48,620 bases of DNA. Source: an uncultured Candidatus Pelagibacter sp. Its GTDB lineage: Bacteria; Pseudomonadota; Alphaproteobacteria; Pelagibacterales; Pelagibacteraceae. The stretch is from the NCBI GenBank assembly GCA_905612375.1, contig CAJQRS010000011.1, positions 1 through 48,620 on the forward strand. Direction: 5' to 3'. A program made the translations under genes and the position numbers. Below the pieces are notes generated by a model, which saw only the letters and a list, made by a program, of their open reading frames with translations, ran no database searches and was not told the DNA's origin. Shown in pieces: positions 1-9,695 of this stretch (its first letter is position 1; each line of letters begins with the position of its first letter).

Positions 1-689
1 AATCTAATAATTATATTAAAAAATCTTTTGAAATTGCTTTAGAAATACTCAAAAAGAATAAATTTTCTAAACTAATAAATGGACCAATTTCTAAAAAACA
101 TTTTTTAGAGGGGAAAAGTTTGGGTATCACAGAATACTTAGCTGCAAAAAGTAAAAAAAAGAATGAGGTTGCTATGCTAATTTTTAACAAACAACTATCA
201 GTTAGTCCAATTACAACTCATCTCGCTTTAAAGAATGTGCACAAACATATTACCCAAAGAAAAATACATATTCATATTAAGCTAATTACTGAATTTTATA
301 AAAATAATTTTAAAAAAAAACCAAAAATTGCAATAACCGGTCTAAATCCTCACTGTGAAAGCAACTTTAAAAATTGTGAAGAAAATGCAATAATCCTCCC
401 TGCTATTAAAAAATTAAGAACACAAAATTTTAAGATTGAGGGCCCCTTTCCAGCAGATACTATTTTTATGCAAAAACATTTAAAAAAATTTGATGTAATT
501 GTTGGAATGTATCATGACCAAGTTCTAGCTCCAATGAAGGCTTTATTTGGTTTTGATGCAATTAATATAACTCTAGGCTTACCATTTGTCCGTATTTCAC
601 CCGACCATGGTCCAAATTCTTCCATGCTGGGTAAAAATTTATCTGACCCCAAAAGCTTAATTGAAACATTAAAATTCTTAGATAAATAA
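1..689 (+). CDS. pdxA: 4-hydroxythreonine-4-phosphate dehydrogenase, C-terminal part (cut by window start)
   Basis: PdxA oxidises 4-phosphohydroxy-threonine in the DXP-dependent pathway of pyridoxal phosphate synthesis, in the cytoplasm. The reading frame is open from base 3 with no start, so the 5' end lies outside the window. Visible family motifs are INGPISK near the left edge, LGITEYLA, GLNPHCES (a metal/substrate histidine region), GPFPADT, YHDQVLAP and a C-terminal FVRISPDHG. A TTG at 120 is internal to the conserved region and is not the start. The stop codon at 687-689 abuts the ATG of rsmA, the pdxA-ksgA order common in proteobacteria. Confidence 0.93.
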   Translation, partial: SNNYIKKSFEIALEILKKNKFSKLINGPISKKHFLEGKSLGITEYLAAKSKKKNEVAMLIFNKQLSVSPITTHLALKNVHKHITQRKIHIHIKLITEFYKNNFKKKPKIAITGLNPHCESNFKNCEENAIILPAIKKLRTQNFKIEGPFPADTIFMQKHLKKFDVIVGMYHDQVLAPMKALFGFDAINITLGLPFVRISPDHGPNSSMLGKNLSDPKSLIETLKFLDK

Positions 690-1478
690 ATGTTTATTAA
701 ACCCAAAAAAAGTTTAGGACAAAATTTTTTAATTGACCGTAATGTTCTTGAACAGATTGTAGATACTGTTGAAATTACAAATAAAGAAGTTTTAGAAATA
801 GGTCCTGGTAGTGGAAATTTAACCACATTCATTTTAAAAAAAAATCCCAAAAAAGTTTATGCGATTGAAAAAGATGATGAGTTAGCATTATTATTAAAAG
901 ATAAGTTTGTTGATGAGATTACCATTATTAATGATGATGTATTAAAAATATCTGAAGATAAAATTTCTAGTGAAAAACTTACTGTTTTTGGGAATTTACC
1001 ATACAATATATCAACTGAAATTTTGTCAAAATGGATAGTCAATATAAATAAGAGCTTCTGGTTTGAAAACTTAGTATTAATGTTCCAAAAAGAAGTTGCT
1101 GAACGAATTATTGCAGAATCTAATACTTCAAAATATGGAAGATTATCAATTTTATCAAATTGGAAACTTAATATAAAAAAGATAATAGACATTAAACCAC
1201 AAAGTTTTTCACCACGTCCCAAGATTGATAGTACACTACTACTTTTTACCCCTAGAGATAATTTTTTTAAAATACAAAATGCAAAAAATCTTGAAATGCT
1301 TACTAGAGTCTTCTTTAGTCAAAGGAGAAAAATGCTTAAAAAACCTTTCAACCAAGTATTCAAAAATGCAAAGGAAATCTCTGAAAAGTTTAATATTGAT
1401 CTTAATCTTCGACCACAAAACTTAGAAGCTGAGATGTATTTTAAACTTGTTAAAGAATATGAGAGTTTAAGATGTTAA
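690..1478 (+). CDS. rsmA: 16S rRNA (adenine1518-N6/adenine1519-N6)-dimethyltransferase
   Basis: RsmA (KsgA) dimethylates two adjacent adenines in the 3' hairpin of 16S rRNA using S-adenosylmethionine, a late step of 30S assembly. The 262-residue length is normal. The N-terminal KSLGQNFL motif, the SAM-binding [10 protein letters not shown] (about residues 36-45) and the catalytic NLPYNIS (about 102-108) are all present, as is FSPRPKIDS further on. The ATG follows directly on the pdxA stop, implying coupled translation. The last 12 bases overlap the convergent gmk gene. Confidence 0.96.
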   Translation: MFIKPKKSLGQNFLIDRNVLEQIVDTVEITNKEVLEIGPGSGNLTTFILKKNPKKVYAIEKDDELALLLKDKFVDEITIINDDVLKISEDKISSEKLTVFGNLPYNISTEILSKWIVNINKSFWFENLVLMFQKEVAERIIAESNTSKYGRLSILSNWKLNIKKIIDIKPQSFSPRPKIDSTLLLFTPRDNFFKIQNAKNLEMLTRVFFSQRRKMLKKPFNQVFKNAKEISEKFNIDLNLRPQNLEAEMYFKLVKEYESLRC

Positions 1479-2099
1479 TTTATTAACATGTTCTCTAATG
1501 TATTCTTTATCATAATCTTTTGATCCATTATTAATTTCCGCATCAATTAAATTACTAATCTTAGAATAACATTCATCAAGATTGTCATTTATAATTACAT
1601 AATCATAATTTATCCAATGTAATACATCTCTACTGAATTCCTTCATTCTTTCTTCTACAATTAACTTGTCTTTCATGTCTCTATTTGAAAGTCTTTCAAA
1701 TAAAACTTCTTTACTTGGTGGTAAAATAAAAAAAGTGATTAATTTATAATTTAATTTTTTATTTTTAATTTGATCGGCACCTTGCCAGTCAATATCAAAA
1801 ATTACATTTTCACTTTTTTCTAGTTTTTCTATAACAGGTGTTCTTGTTGTTCCATAAAGATGATTAAATACTCTTGCATATTCTAAAAATTCTTCATTTT
1901 TGATTAATCCTTCAAATTTTTCATGATCAACAAAATAATAATCTTTATTCGCAATTTCGTTGATTCTTGGTTTTCTAGTTGTGTGAGATACTGATATATG
2001 AAAATTTTTATTTTGAGATAGAAGTTTTACTAAAGTGGTTTTACCTGCCCCAGATGGGGATGATAAAATCACCATTATCCCATCTTTTTTCACAGACAT
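1467..2099 (-). CDS. gmk: Guanylate kinase
   Basis: Gmk phosphorylates GMP to GDP with ATP in nucleotide metabolism. The 210 residues are the usual length. The P-loop [10 protein letters not shown] lies at about residues 13-22, followed by the GMP-binding stretch SHTTRKPR, the YYFVDHEKF segment and [12 protein letters not shown] second methionine at residue 9 could also serve as start; both lie upstream of the P-loop. It is the last gene of a minus-strand run fabD-fabG-acpP-gmk, seven bases from acpP, and its 3' end overlaps rsmA. Confidence 0.95.
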   Translation of the reverse strand: MSVKKDGIMVILSSPSGAGKTTLVKLLSQNKNFHISVSHTTRKPRINEIANKDYYFVDHEKFEGLIKNEEFLEYARVFNHLYGTTRTPVIEKLEKSENVIFDIDWQGADQIKNKKLNYKLITFFILPPSKEVLFERLSNRDMKDKLIVEERMKEFSRDVLHWINYDYVIINDNLDECYSKISNLIDAEINNGSKDYDKEYIREHVNKLTS

Positions 2100-2106
2100 T
2101 TTAATT

Positions 2107-2346
2107 TTAATTCGTTTTACCTGCTATAAAATTAATTGCATCACCAACAGTTAGTATTTTTTCAGCTTGGCTATCTGAAATTTCTGAACCAAATTCCTCT
2201 TCAAAAGCCATTACTAATTCAACTGTGTCTAAACTATCAGCACCAAGATCGTCTATGAAGCTAGAATCGTCTTGAACTTTAACTTCATCAATTCCTAAGT
2301 GATCTGCTACAATTTTTTTAACTTTATTTGAAATTTCTTCTGACAT
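2107..2346 (-). CDS. acpP: Acyl carrier protein
   Basis: ACP carries growing acyl chains of type II fatty acid synthesis on a 4'-phosphopantetheine arm. The protein is 79 residues and strongly acidic, with the modification motif [10 protein letters not shown] (Ser38 is the attachment site) and a typical N-terminus [12 protein letters not shown]. The frame extends 18 codons further upstream to 2400, but the ATG at 2346 fits the family N-terminus and follows a clear AAGGAAC ribosome site. It lies between fabG and gmk; the usual fabF and mltG are not in between. Confidence 0.96.
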   Translation of the reverse strand: MSEEISNKVKKIVADHLGIDEVKVQDDSSFIDDLGADSLDTVELVMAFEEEFGSEISDSQAEKILTVGDAINFIAGKTN

Positions 2347-2396
2347 ATTGTTCCTTTTATTGTTATATTTTCTTATTAAATTAAAAAGTAGTTTTG

Positions 2397-3134
2397 TCAA
2401 CCCAAATACATGCCTCCATTTACATGTAATGTTTCACCATTAACATAGTCCGATAAATTGGAGCTTAAAAAAGTAACTGCGTTGGCAATATCCTCTGGTT
2501 TACCCAATCTATTAGACGGAATTTTTGCAATTATTGCTGCTTTATGTTTTTCATCAATCTGATCAGTCATCGCAGTACTTATAAAGCCAGGGGATATACA
2601 GTTCACATTAATATTCTTTTTAGCATATTCAATTGCAAGACTTTTGGACATTGCAACAATACCAGCTTTAGATGCCGTGTAGTTTGCTTGACCAACATTA
2701 CCTGTATGCCCTACCACTGATGTAATATTGATAATTTTTCCAGATTTATTTTTAAGCATTTTTTTTATGGAATATTTACACATTAAAAATGTTGAAGTTA
2801 AATTAATATTTATAACTTTTGTCCATTCTTCTAGGCTCATTCTAATTGTTAAATTATCTTTTGTAATTCCCGCATTGTTAATTATACAATCAAGTGATCC
2901 ACCCAATTCTTCAGTTGCATTGTTTATAAATTCTTCCACTTTATCATGTTGTGAAATGTCAAACGTTAGAATCTTAATATTTTTAAATTTTGTCTTTAAT
3001 TCCTCTAGCTTTTCAATTCGTGTTCCAGTAGCTAGAATGTTGGCTCCATTCTCATATAGTTTTTCAACTATTGAGCTACCAATACCCCCTGATGCACCCG
3101 TAATTATAATTTTTTTATTTTTTAAACTATTCAT
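2397..3134 (-). CDS. fabG: 3-oxoacyl-[acyl-carrier-protein] reductase
   Basis: FabG reduces 3-ketoacyl-ACP with NADPH in the elongation cycle. It is a short-chain dehydrogenase with TGASGGIG near the N-terminus, NNAGIT, the catalytic serine in NITSVVG, the YTASK catalytic pair, and [10 protein letters not shown]. The start at 3134 ([11 protein letters not shown]) is preferred over an ATG three codons upstream because it matches the family N-terminus. It overlaps the 3' end of fabD by eight bases, so translation is probably coupled. Confidence 0.95.
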   Translation of the reverse strand: MNSLKNKKIIITGASGGIGSSIVEKLYENGANILATGTRIEKLEELKTKFKNIKILTFDISQHDKVEEFINNATEELGGSLDCIINNAGITKDNLTIRMSLEEWTKVININLTSTFLMCKYSIKKMLKNKSGKIINITSVVGHTGNVGQANYTASKAGIVAMSKSLAIEYAKKNINVNCISPGFISTAMTDQIDEKHKAAIIAKIPSNRLGKPEDIANAVTFLSSNLSDYVNGETLHVNGGMYLG

Positions 3135-4059
3135 TAATATCAATTAAATTTATATCTTCTTCTGTATTTATTGCACTAACTTTAACATTTTTATCAATTC
3201 TCTTTATTAAACCAGATAAAACTTTACCAGGTCCCATTTCTATAAATTGATTAACCCCTCTATCAATCATCAGTAAAACACTTTCTCTCCAACGAACTCT
3301 GCTCTCAATTTGTTTAACTAATGAATCTTTAAGTTCACTTGAATTGGTTATTTCTTTTCCTGTTACATTGGAAATTAGAATATTTTTAGGTTCTTTAAAA
3401 TTTAACTTTTTAATTTCCTCATTCATTACAAGTGTTGCTTTATTCATTAATTTACAATGAAAAGGAGCGCTTACAGGTAGCTTAATATTTTTAATATTAG
3501 CAGATTTTAAATCAATCATCATTTTTTCTAAATCTTGAATATTTCCACTTAACACTATTTGACCAACAGAATTATCATTTGCTATGTAACATTCATATTT
3601 ATTCTTATTTTCATTAATAAAATTTTCTATTATTTTAACTTCAGAGCCCAAAATAGCCACCATCCCTCCCTCACCTTTTGGAACCGAATCTTGCATAGCC
3701 TTACCTCTAATTTTTAATATTCTTAAAGTATCCGAAAATGATAATACTCCAGCAGAAGCTAGTGCAGAATATTCTCCTAATGAATGTCCAGCAAAAAAAT
3801 TTGCTTTGCTTAAGTTGATGTCAAATTCTTCTTTAATTAGTTTAAATATTGAGTAACTTATTAGGAATATGGCAGGTTGAGTATTTTCCGTTAAATCAAG
3901 GTTTTCCTTGGGTCCATTTAAAATAAGATTTGATAACGAAAACCCAAGTGTATCATCAGCCTCATTAAATAAATCCTGAACAAGGTTATATTTATTATGC
4001 AAGTTTTTGCCCATTCCAACTAATTGAGAGCCTTGACCTGGGAAAATAACAGAAAACAT
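3127..4059 (-). CDS. fabD: Malonyl-CoA:ACP transacylase
   Basis: FabD moves malonyl groups from CoA to ACP. The 310 residues show the oxyanion motif GQGSQ (8-12), the nucleophile elbow GHSLGEYSA with Ser93, and the catalytic histidine in VSAPFHCKLM near residue 200, then the C-terminal EMGPGKVL. It is the first gene of the minus-strand fabD-fabG-acpP-gmk run and diverges from rpsF across 86 bases, so that gap must hold its promoter. Confidence 0.96.
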   Translation of the reverse strand: MFSVIFPGQGSQLVGMGKNLHNKYNLVQDLFNEADDTLGFSLSNLILNGPKENLDLTENTQPAIFLISYSIFKLIKEEFDINLSKANFFAGHSLGEYSALASAGVLSFSDTLRILKIRGKAMQDSVPKGEGGMVAILGSEVKIIENFINENKNKYECYIANDNSVGQIVLSGNIQDLEKMMIDLKSANIKNIKLPVSAPFHCKLMNKATLVMNEEIKKLNFKEPKNILISNVTGKEITNSSELKDSLVKQIESRVRWRESVLLMIDRGVNQFIEMGPGKVLSGLIKRIDKNVKVSAINTEEDINLIDINE

Positions 4060-4107
4060 TTAAATATTTAAATTTTATTGTGGTTTTAAGTGTTGTAATT
4101 CAATTGT

Positions 4108-4113
4108 TATAAT
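4108..4113 (+). promoter_or_regulatory. Likely -10 box of the rpsF operon promoter
   Basis: A perfect TATAAT lies 32 bases before the rpsF start in the divergent fabD/rpsF gap. The matching -35 (TTTAAG, 17 bases upstream) is weak. The placement suggests a short leader of about 25 bases. I saw no S6:S18-binding leader motif. Confidence 0.4.
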
Positions 4114-4145
4114 AGTATATCCTCAATTTTTATTAAAGAACAATT

Positions 4146-4511
4146 ATGAATTTATACGAACACACTATAGTTGCCAGACAAGATACTAGTCCGGCTCAGA
4201 TTAAACAACTAACTGAAAAATATTCTAAAATAGTAGAGAAAAGTGATGGTGAAATAGTACAAACGGAAGAATGGGGTTTGTTAAACCTAGCCTACGCTAT
4301 TAAAAAAAATAAAAAAGGCATCTATATGCACTTTAAAATTAAAGGATCTGGAAAAATTATTGAAGAATTAGAAAAAAATGAAATTATTGATAAAAATCTT
4401 TTAAGATATATGACTGTTCGAGTTAAAAAATTTGATTTAGAAGCTAAATATTTTTCAAAAAAAGATGAATACGAAAAAAAAGAATACAAAAGAGATTATA
4501 ATAGAGACTAA
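4146..4511 (+). CDS. rpsF: 30S ribosomal protein S6
   Basis: S6 binds 16S rRNA next to S18 in the platform of the small subunit. The protein has 121 residues with the family start [12 protein letters not shown], the central [21 protein letters not shown] and [12 protein letters not shown], and a lysine/glutamate/tyrosine-rich tail. It leads the conserved rpsF-rpsR-rplI operon; rpsR begins two bases after its stop. Confidence 0.96.
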   Translation: MNLYEHTIVARQDTSPAQIKQLTEKYSKIVEKSDGEIVQTEEWGLLNLAYAIKKNKKGIYMHFKIKGSGKIIEELEKNEIIDKNLLRYMTVRVKKFDLEAKYFSKKDEYEKKEYKRDYNRD

Positions 4512-4513
4512 TT

Positions 4514-4789
4514 ATGCCATCAAAAAAAAGAAGTGATAATAAAAAAGGTAAACAAAGTAATTTTGCAAAGTTAAGTATATTTCAACCAAATAAATATAAA
4601 TTTAAAAAATCTTGTCCACTATCCATTAAAGGTGCCCCTGAAGTTGATTATAAAAATATTAGACTATTAAAAAAATACATGTCAGAAAACGGTAAAATAT
4701 TACCTTCAAGAATAACAAATGTTTCACAAAAAAAACAAAGAGAGCTTTCCTTGTCTATTAAGAGAGCTAGAAACTTGGCACTAATTTAA
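4514..4789 (+). CDS. rpsR: 30S ribosomal protein S18
   Basis: S18 partners with S6 on the 30S platform. The 91 residues comprise a very basic N-terminal extension, then the conserved core: [28 protein letters not shown] (start of the S18 fold, about residues 36-62) and [18 protein letters not shown] with [11 protein letters not shown] at the end. It sits between rpsF (2-base gap) and rplI (no gap). Confidence 0.95.
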   Translation: MPSKKRSDNKKGKQSNFAKLSIFQPNKYKFKKSCPLSIKGAPEVDYKNIRLLKKYMSENGKILPSRITNVSQKKQRELSLSIKRARNLALI

Positions 4790-5248
4790 ATGAAAGTTAT
4801 ACTTTTAGAAAATTTAAGAAGAATTGGATCTATTGGAGAAATTATAGATGTAAAAAGAGGTTTTGCTAGAAACTACTTAATCTCAAATAAAAAAGCCTTG
4901 TATGCCTCAAAAGAAAATATTGCTGAAGTCGAAAAAATTAAATCTGAATTAGGAAAAAAAGATGATGAAAAAAAAAAAGAGGCACAAAAAATTTCAGAAT
5001 TAATTAATGGTAAAGAGTTTGAAATTAAAAAACTAAGTACTGAAAATAAAGAACTTTATGGTTCAGTTAAGCCAACTGAAATTGCAAAATTAATATACGA
5101 AAGTGATAAACTGGACATCAAACCTTCAATGATACAACCAGCAACTGAGATTAAATCAATTGGTAAATTTAAGGTAAAAATTATTCTACACTCCGAGATA
5201 GACTCTGAGATTACTATAAATGTAGTTACAGCAGATACTATTCAATAA
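4790..5248 (+). CDS. rplI: 50S ribosomal protein L9
   Basis: L9 binds 23S rRNA at the base of the L1 stalk. The 152 residues open with the N-domain MKVILLENLRRIGSIGEIIDVKRGFARNYLI pattern (about residues 1-31), continue through a charged connecting helix rich in lysine and glutamate (about 45-75), and end in the C-domain. The start abuts the rpsR stop. Confidence 0.96.
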   Translation: MKVILLENLRRIGSIGEIIDVKRGFARNYLISNKKALYASKENIAEVEKIKSELGKKDDEKKKEAQKISELINGKEFEIKKLSTENKELYGSVKPTEIAKLIYESDKLDIKPSMIQPATEIKSIGKFKVKIILHSEIDSEITINVVTADTIQ

Positions 5249-5315
5249 TTATACAATTCTTTCCCCAGCATATATTTGTTATTCTTTTAAATTTTATTTA
5301 GGTTAAAATTTATTC

Positions 5316-6734
5316 ATGGAAAAAAATCTAAGTATCGTTAAAGATACCTTTAAAGAACTACCCAATAACATTGAAGCTGAACAGGCGGTAATAGGATCAA
5401 TATTAGTACAAAATGAAATATTTGATGAAATAAATACTATTATTTCTAGTATTAATTTTTATGACCCCATGCATCAGAGTATTTTTTCAGCAATTGAAAG
5501 TCTTATTTATAAAGGAATGCTCGCAAACCCGATTACTCTAAAAAATTATTTTGAAAATGAAAAAGATGAACTAAATGTTCCTGAATATTTAGTTAAAGTT
5601 ACAAAATTTTCTACACCTCCAAGACAAGCAATAGAATATTCAAGAATTATTTATGATATGTTTGTAAGAAGAGAGCTAATTAAAATATCTGAGAATACAA
5701 TTGATGCTGCAAAACTAAATGCACTTGATGTAAATGGACAAAATATAATTGAAAATTCAGAAAGATTATTATTTGATCTTGCAGAAAAAGGATCTTTCAA
5801 TTCATCTCTAGTTAAATTTGATGAAGCAATGAAACAAACCATTGAGATGGCGTCAGCCGCCTATCAAAACGATGAAGGAATCGTAGGTGTGCCTACTGGT
5901 TTAAGAGATTTAGATGATAGACTAGGTGGACTACATAACTCAGATTTAATTATTATTGCTGGAAGACCTTCTATGGGAAAAACTGCTTTAGCAACAAATA
6001 TAGCTTTCAATGCAGCTCAAAAACTACAAGAAAAAGGAAAAAAATCTGCAGTTGCTTTTTTTTCACTGGAAATGTCATCAGAGCAATTATCAACCAGGAT
6101 TTTAGCAGAACAGTCTAGAATCAAATCTAATGATATTAGAAGGGGTAGAATTTCTGATGAACAGTTCGATAAATTTATTGAAACATCAAAAAATATATCC
6201 GAACTTCCTTTATATATAGATGAAACACCTGCTATTAGTATTGCTGCAATGAGTAACAGAGCAAGGCGTATTAAAAGATTATTTGGCTTAGATTTAATAG
6301 TTGTTGATTATATCCAGTTAATGAGAGGGTCTGGAAATAATAGAGATGGTAGAGTTCAAGAGATTTCTGAAATCACTCAAGGACTTAAAGCAATGGCAAA
6401 AGAACTTAAACTTCCTGTGATTGCACTTTCACAGTTATCAAGAGCAGTAGAGCAAAGAGACGATCATAAGCCTCAGCTATCTGATCTGAGAGAATCTGGA
6501 TCAATTGAACAAGATGCAGATGTTGTAATGTTTGTTTATAGAGAAGCCTACTATTTAGAGAGGAAAGAACCAAGACCTGCAACTGTAGAACATGCAGAAT
6601 GGCAGGCTAAAATGAATGAAGTTTCAAACTTGGCTGAACTTATCATAGGAAAACAAAGACACGGTCCTACTGGCAATGTTATGGTGGAATTTGAAGCAAT
6701 GTTTACTAAATTTAAAGATACTCAAATTAACTAA
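5316..6734 (+). CDS. dnaB: Replicative DNA helicase DnaB
   Basis: DnaB is the hexameric 5'-3' helicase of the replication fork. The 472 residues hold the N-terminal DnaB domain (LPNNIEAEQAVIGSIL, about 15-30) and the RecA-like domain with Walker A GRPSMGKTALA (about 215-225), SLEMSSEQL, the Walker B-like LIVVDYIQLM, the ALSQLSRAVEQR loop and the DLRESGSIEQDADVVMF motif. There is no intein. It follows the ribosomal operon after 67 bases, as in many proteobacteria. Confidence 0.97.
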   Translation: MEKNLSIVKDTFKELPNNIEAEQAVIGSILVQNEIFDEINTIISSINFYDPMHQSIFSAIESLIYKGMLANPITLKNYFENEKDELNVPEYLVKVTKFSTPPRQAIEYSRIIYDMFVRRELIKISENTIDAAKLNALDVNGQNIIENSERLLFDLAEKGSFNSSLVKFDEAMKQTIEMASAAYQNDEGIVGVPTGLRDLDDRLGGLHNSDLIIIAGRPSMGKTALATNIAFNAAQKLQEKGKKSAVAFFSLEMSSEQLSTRILAEQSRIKSNDIRRGRISDEQFDKFIETSKNISELPLYIDETPAISIAAMSNRARRIKRLFGLDLIVVDYIQLMRGSGNNRDGRVQEISEITQGLKAMAKELKLPVIALSQLSRAVEQRDDHKPQLSDLRESGSIEQDADVVMFVYREAYYLERKEPRPATVEHAEWQAKMNEVSNLAELIIGKQRHGPTGNVMVEFEAMFTKFKDTQIN

Positions 6735-6756
6735 TATCCAATATATATAGCATTAA

Positions 6757-9141
6757 ATGCTATCTCATTTATACCAAAATGCTGTTTTAAAAAATCCTAA
6801 ATCAATTTTTGTATTACTTTTAATTACACTATTGAGCTTTGGTTATTTTTCTAAAGATTTTAGGCTAGATGCCTCTTCTGAAACTCTTTTAATTGAAGGT
6901 GACCCTGATCTTGAATATTTAAAGGAAGTAACTGAAAGGTATGGCTCTAAAGAATTTTTAGTCTTAACCTACTCACCCAATGAAGGGATGGTAACCGAAT
7001 CTTCTATTAATAATCTTTTAAGTTTAAAGTATAAAATCCAAAGTCTAGATTGGGTACATAGTGTTGTTACACTGCTTGACATACCCTTGTTAAATAATTC
7101 AGAAGCGCCTCTTCAAGAAAGATTGGAAAGTTTTAAAACTTTAAAAGATGAGGGTGTAGATACGGAAAGAGGATTTAAAGAAATATTAAATAGTCCAGTT
7201 TTTAGAAATTTTGTAATAAGTGAAGATGGTAAAACAAGTGGTATAATCGTTTATATAAAAAAAGACGAACTAAAGAATATTCAAAATAAATCAGTTCAAG
7301 AAATTGAAATTTATAAAGATAATTTAAAAAAGAAAAATCATAAAAACATCACTCAGATAAGAGAGGTCATCAAAAGCTATGAAGATGTTGGAAAAATATA
7401 CCTGGGAGGTATTCCAATGATCGCAGATGATATGATGTCATTTATTAAAAGTGATATTATTGTTTTTGGTCTAGGAGTTCTTTTATTTATTATCGCTACT
7501 CTATGGTTTGTATTTAGAAGGCTCATTTGGATAATTATTCCAATCAGTAGTTGTTTTTTTTCAGTTTTAATTATGACAGGTCTACTTGGTCTTTTGGGCT
7601 GGAAGGTTACTGTTATATCCTCAAATTTTATTGCTCTAATGTTAATTCTAACTATGGCAATGAATATTCATATGAGTACTCGATTTCTACAATTAAGAGA
7701 AGATTTTCCAAATTTGGATAATTTGAAAATTATTACAATGACAACTGACAAGATGTTTTGGCCAATAGTTTATACAGTCCTTACAACTATCTGCGCTTTT
7801 CTTTCTTTAATATTTAGTGGTATTAAACCTATTATTGATTTTGGATGGATGATGACTTTAGGATTAATAACTTCTTTTACAATTACATTTACTTTGCTCC
7901 CTACTCTATTGAGCTTTATGTCCAATAATAAAATGAAAGTAAAAGAAGATGCAGATTCTAAAATTACTTCTTTTTTTGGTAAAATTTCTATTAACAATAA
8001 AAGTATAATTTTTTTAGTAACTGGTTTAGTTGTTGCCTTGAGTGTTGTTGGGATAAGCAAGCTTGAAGTTGAAAATAGCTTTATAAATTATTTTAATAAA
8101 AATACTGAAATCTATAAAGGCATGAAGCTTATTGATGAAAAACTAGGTGGCACTACACCTTTGGAGGTTATATTGAAATTTCCAGAGAAAGTTGTTGTCG
8201 ACTCTAACAAAGACAATGAATTTGAAGATTGGGGAGATGAAGATAATCAAGATGATGAAAAATACTGGTTTACCAAAGATAAGGTTGATAAAATTCAATT
8301 AGTTCATAACTATTTAGATAGTTTAACTGCTGTTGGAAAAGTTTTGTCATTTAGCTCAATTATAGAAGTAGCCACACAACTAAATAACAACAAACCCTTA
8401 GGGACATTAGAAATAGGTGTTCTCTACTCAAAAATTCCCGAAAGTATAAAAAAAGATATTGTAGATCCCTACATATCTATAAAGGATAATGAGGCTCGGA
8501 TAAGTCTTAGAATTATAGATTCACAAGACGGTTTACGTAGAAATGATTTAATAAATCAAATAAATTATGACCTTAAAAATAAATTAAAACTTAGTGAAGA
8601 AGAATTTAAATTGGCGGGTGTTTTAATTTTGTTTAATAATTTACTCCAAAGTCTTTTTAAATCTCAAATACTTACATTGGGTTTAGTAATGATAGGAATT
8701 TTTGCTATGTTTTTGATTTTATTCAGAAATATTAAATTATCCCTTATTGGGGTTGTGCCTAATTTTATCGCAGCTTTCTTTATCTTGGGAATTATAGGTT
8801 TGCTTGGAATTCCACTTGATATGATGACTATAACAATTGCTGCAATTACAATCGGTATTGCTGTAGATAATAGCATTCACTATATTTATAGATTTAAGGA
8901 GGAGTTTTTAAAGAATAAAGATTACAATAAAACCTTAGAAATTTGTCACTCTACCGTTGGTGTTGCAATACTAAATACATCAATAACAATTGTATTCGGA
9001 TTTTCAATTCTAGTTTTCTCAAAATTTATACCAACAATTTATTTTGGGGTGTTTACAGGCTTAGCAATGTTGCTTGCAATGATTTCTGTTTTAACCCTAC
9101 TGCCCTCTCTTATTTTACTAAGTAAGCCTTTTGGAAAATAG
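6757..9141 (+). CDS. RND superfamily (MMPL-type) exporter
   Basis: This is a 794-residue inner-membrane protein with the two-fold RND layout. Each half has one membrane helix (about 15-33 and 412-432), a large periplasmic loop (about 34-225 and 433-635) and a cluster of five helices. The second helix cluster contains TIAAITIGIAVDNSIHYIYRF, the acidic-residue signature of the MMPL/RND core. Size and layout match the predicted RND-superfamily exporters of lipids or hopanoids, but the substrate cannot be read from sequence. A very acidic run sits near residues 485-500 (DWGDEDNQDDEKYW). It lies 22 bases after dnaB and 8 bases before cvpA. Confidence 0.85.
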   Translation: MLSHLYQNAVLKNPKSIFVLLLITLLSFGYFSKDFRLDASSETLLIEGDPDLEYLKEVTERYGSKEFLVLTYSPNEGMVTESSINNLLSLKYKIQSLDWVHSVVTLLDIPLLNNSEAPLQERLESFKTLKDEGVDTERGFKEILNSPVFRNFVISEDGKTSGIIVYIKKDELKNIQNKSVQEIEIYKDNLKKKNHKNITQIREVIKSYEDVGKIYLGGIPMIADDMMSFIKSDIIVFGLGVLLFIIATLWFVFRRLIWIIIPISSCFFSVLIMTGLLGLLGWKVTVISSNFIALMLILTMAMNIHMSTRFLQLREDFPNLDNLKIITMTTDKMFWPIVYTVLTTICAFLSLIFSGIKPIIDFGWMMTLGLITSFTITFTLLPTLLSFMSNNKMKVKEDADSKITSFFGKISINNKSIIFLVTGLVVALSVVGISKLEVENSFINYFNKNTEIYKGMKLIDEKLGGTTPLEVILKFPEKVVVDSNKDNEFEDWGDEDNQDDEKYWFTKDKVDKIQLVHNYLDSLTAVGKVLSFSSIIEVATQLNNNKPLGTLEIGVLYSKIPESIKKDIVDPYISIKDNEARISLRIIDSQDGLRRNDLINQINYDLKNKLKLSEEEFKLAGVLILFNNLLQSLFKSQILTLGLVMIGIFAMFLILFRNIKLSLIGVVPNFIAAFFILGIIGLLGIPLDMMTITIAAITIGIAVDNSIHYIYRFKEEFLKNKDYNKTLEICHSTVGVAILNTSITIVFGFSILVFSKFIPTIYFGVFTGLAMLLAMISVLTLLPSLILLSKPFGK

Positions 9142-9149
9142 AGATAAAT

Positions 9150-9695
9150 ATGATTGATGCTTTAAAGGCTTTTTATGAAGCAATCTCACTTATTGATTTA
9201 ATTTTTTTGATCATTACTATTTTTTCTGTAATTAAATGCTATAGCAAAGGTTTTATTTTAAGTTTACTCTCAGCTTCAAAATGGCTCTTAGCTTATGTGG
9301 TAACTATAATTTTATTTCCTAAGATCAAACCATATTTTAAAAATATAATTGATAATGAATATGTGCTTGATGTAACGCTTGGTTTGGCTATTTTTGTTTT
9401 AGTAATATTCGTAATATTAGTAGTGAACAAAGGAATTAGTAAGACTGTAAAATTTGTTGGACTTGGAAGGCTCGATTCTATTTTTGGTTTATTTTTTGGC
9501 TTCATTAGAAGTTATCTAATTTGTGTTTGTTTATTTTCAGCTATAGATATTGTTTATAGTTATAATAAATGGCCAATTAGTATGGATAAATCATACACCT
9601 TCCCATACATAGAAAAAGGTAGTATTTATCTAATAAAAGTATTTCCTAATGAAAAAAAGTATCAAAATTCTAAAGAAAAAATTGAAGAGCTATAA
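9150..9695 (+). CDS. cvpA: CvpA family membrane protein
   Basis: CvpA proteins are small integral membrane proteins named for colicin V production; their biochemical role is unsettled. The 181 residues include DLIFLIITIFSVIKCYSKGFI and further hydrophobic segments at about 37-57, 70-92 and 115-140, with GRLDSIFGLFFGFIRSYLI matching the family. Its 3' end overlaps the start of purF by 47 bases. Linkage of cvpA to purF is widespread in proteobacteria, which supports the call. Confidence 0.88.
   Translation: MIDALKAFYEAISLIDLIFLIITIFSVIKCYSKGFILSLLSASKWLLAYVVTIILFPKIKPYFKNIIDNEYVLDVTLGLAIFVLVIFVILVVNKGISKTVKFVGLGRLDSIFGLFFGFIRSYLICVCLFSAIDIVYSYNKWPISMDKSYTFPYIEKGSIYLIKVFPNEKKYQNSKEKIEEL

Noticed and set aside
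120..689. pdxA starting at TTG 120
   Set aside because: Conserved PdxA sequence (INGPISK) continues upstream to the window edge in the same frame.
2347..2400. An 18-residue N-terminal extension of acpP
   Set aside because: The internal ATG at 2346 has a good ribosome site and fits the family N-terminus; the extension is not ACP-like.
4114..4145. S6:S18-binding RNA leader before rpsF
   Set aside because: The leader is too short and has none of the conserved CCG-containing loop.
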